A DNA stretch of 5,154 nucleotides. It comes from Promethearchaeota archaeon (GTDB lineage: Archaea; Asgardarchaeota; Lokiarchaeia; Sigynarchaeales; SOKP01). A program made the position numbers and the translations under genes. The stretch lies in contig WJKD01000007.1 of the NCBI GenBank assembly GCA_014729315.1, positions 1 to 5,154 on the forward strand, given 5' to 3'. Each line of letters begins with the position of its first letter. The first letter of the stretch is position 1. Below, in pieces: positions 4,776-5,154 of this stretch. The notes under the pieces were generated by a model. That model was not told the DNA's origin and made no database searches. It was given only the letters and a program-made list of their open reading frames with translations.

Positions 4776-5154
4776 ATGGCGATGTCTTTGACAAAAAGAA
4801 AAAGGAAACGCACAGCAGTAGTGGGTGCGGGCTGGTTTGGCAGAGCACACATCAGAAATTTTTACGAGTTATCTAATCTCGTAGCAGTGTGCGATAAGGA
4901 CGAGCAAAAATTGGATATTGTTCGCCAAACGTACGAAGGAGTAAATTTCTACAACGATATAACCGATTTACTTAAAAACGAAGAAATTGACGCTGTAAGT
5001 ATTGTAACCCAGCCAAAGAATATCCCATACATTGCTTCTCCGTTTGCTAAGGCGGGGATTGACATTTTAATGGAAAAACCAATGGCTCTGAAGCTTGAAT
5101 ATTTAAAAAAATTCCAAAATTACGACAATATACGAATTATGCCCGGCTTTATTG
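4776..5154 (+). CDS. Gfo/Idh/MocA-family NAD(P)-dependent oxidoreductase, N-terminal part (3' end outside window)
   Basis: The frame stays open to the window edge and gives the first 126 residues of a protein that usually has 320-380. The family reduces or oxidises sugars, inositols and related ketones or alcohols with NAD(P). Visible: Rossmann loop G17-A-G-W-F-G22, acidic D40 at the end of the second strand (VAVCD), suggesting preference for NAD, the strand AVSIVTQP (73-80), and the hallmark EKP motif at E100-K101-P102 carrying the catalytic lysine region. The C-terminal substrate domain is not seen, so the substrate is unknown. A very basic stretch, KRKRKR (7-12), precedes the first strand. 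ATGs at 4776 and 4782 are both possible, and no Shine-Dalgarno is visible, so a leaderless transcript is plausible. Confidence 0.9.
   Translation, partial: MAMSLTKRKRKRTAVVGAGWFGRAHIRNFYELSNLVAVCDKDEQKLDIVRQTYEGVNFYNDITDLLKNEEIDAVSIVTQPKNIPYIASPFAKAGIDILMEKPMALKLEYLKKFQNYDNIRIMPGFI

Noticed and set aside
4648..4848. 66-codon minus-strand frame
   Set aside because: It starts antisense to the oxidoreductase gene, has low-complexity hydrophobic content, and overlaps in another frame with the more protein-like remnant at 4518-4688.
1..5154. CRISPR array or tandem repeats
   Set aside because: No regularly spaced direct repeats of 20 nt or more on either strand; the only strong repeat is the single palindrome at 4417-4448.

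Overview
The window is AT-rich and looks archaeal, most likely from an Asgard archaeon (Promethearchaeota/Lokiarchaeia-like). This inference rests on a eukaryote-type ubiquitin-activating E1 with catalytic-cysteine and ubiquitin-fold domains, a UBC-fold E2 whose C-terminus closely resembles eukaryotic UBE2D, a C1:G72 tRNA-Tyr(GUA) interrupted by bulge-helix-bulge introns, and a PlsC-type acyltransferase. No ribosomal marker is present, so the lineage assignment is indirect.

Layout: 1-114 is the lysine/glutamate-rich tail of a plus-strand gene. 293-1900 (+) is the E1, preceded by a clear Shine-Dalgarno. Converging on it are three minus-strand genes: the E2 (4008-3499, TTG start), a HAD-superfamily hydrolase (3344-2745) and a PlsC-like acyltransferase (2725-1937). 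HAD and acyltransferase are 19 nt apart and almost certainly co-transcribed. A 27-nt hairpin lies between the convergent E1 and acyltransferase genes. 4260-4398 (+) is a split tRNA-Tyr with a 50-nt canonical intron and a separate 17-nt intron in the D arm. Downstream lie a perfect 32-nt palindrome and a second hairpin ending in a T tract. A start-less minus-strand reading frame (4518-4688) looks like a gene remnant. 4776-5154 (+) is the N-terminal Rossmann part of a Gfo/Idh/MocA oxidoreductase that runs off the window.

Function: E1 and E2 would be consecutive steps of an archaeal ubiquitin-like conjugation pathway. The E1 adenylates and thioesterifies a ubiquitin-like protein and passes it to the E2 cysteine. 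No ubiquitin, RING-type E3 or Rpn11-like deubiquitinase gene lies in this window, so partners must be just outside or elsewhere. The HAD/PlsC pair points to phosphate-ester and acyl-lipid metabolism; no direct link to the conjugation pathway is visible beyond proximity.

The least ordinary points are a roughly 75-residue helical insertion in the E1 just before its zinc cysteines, two insertions bracketing the E2 active-site cysteine (one matching in length the 13-residue loop of UBE2G2/CDC34), the doubly interrupted tRNA-Tyr, and the unexplained palindrome behind it.
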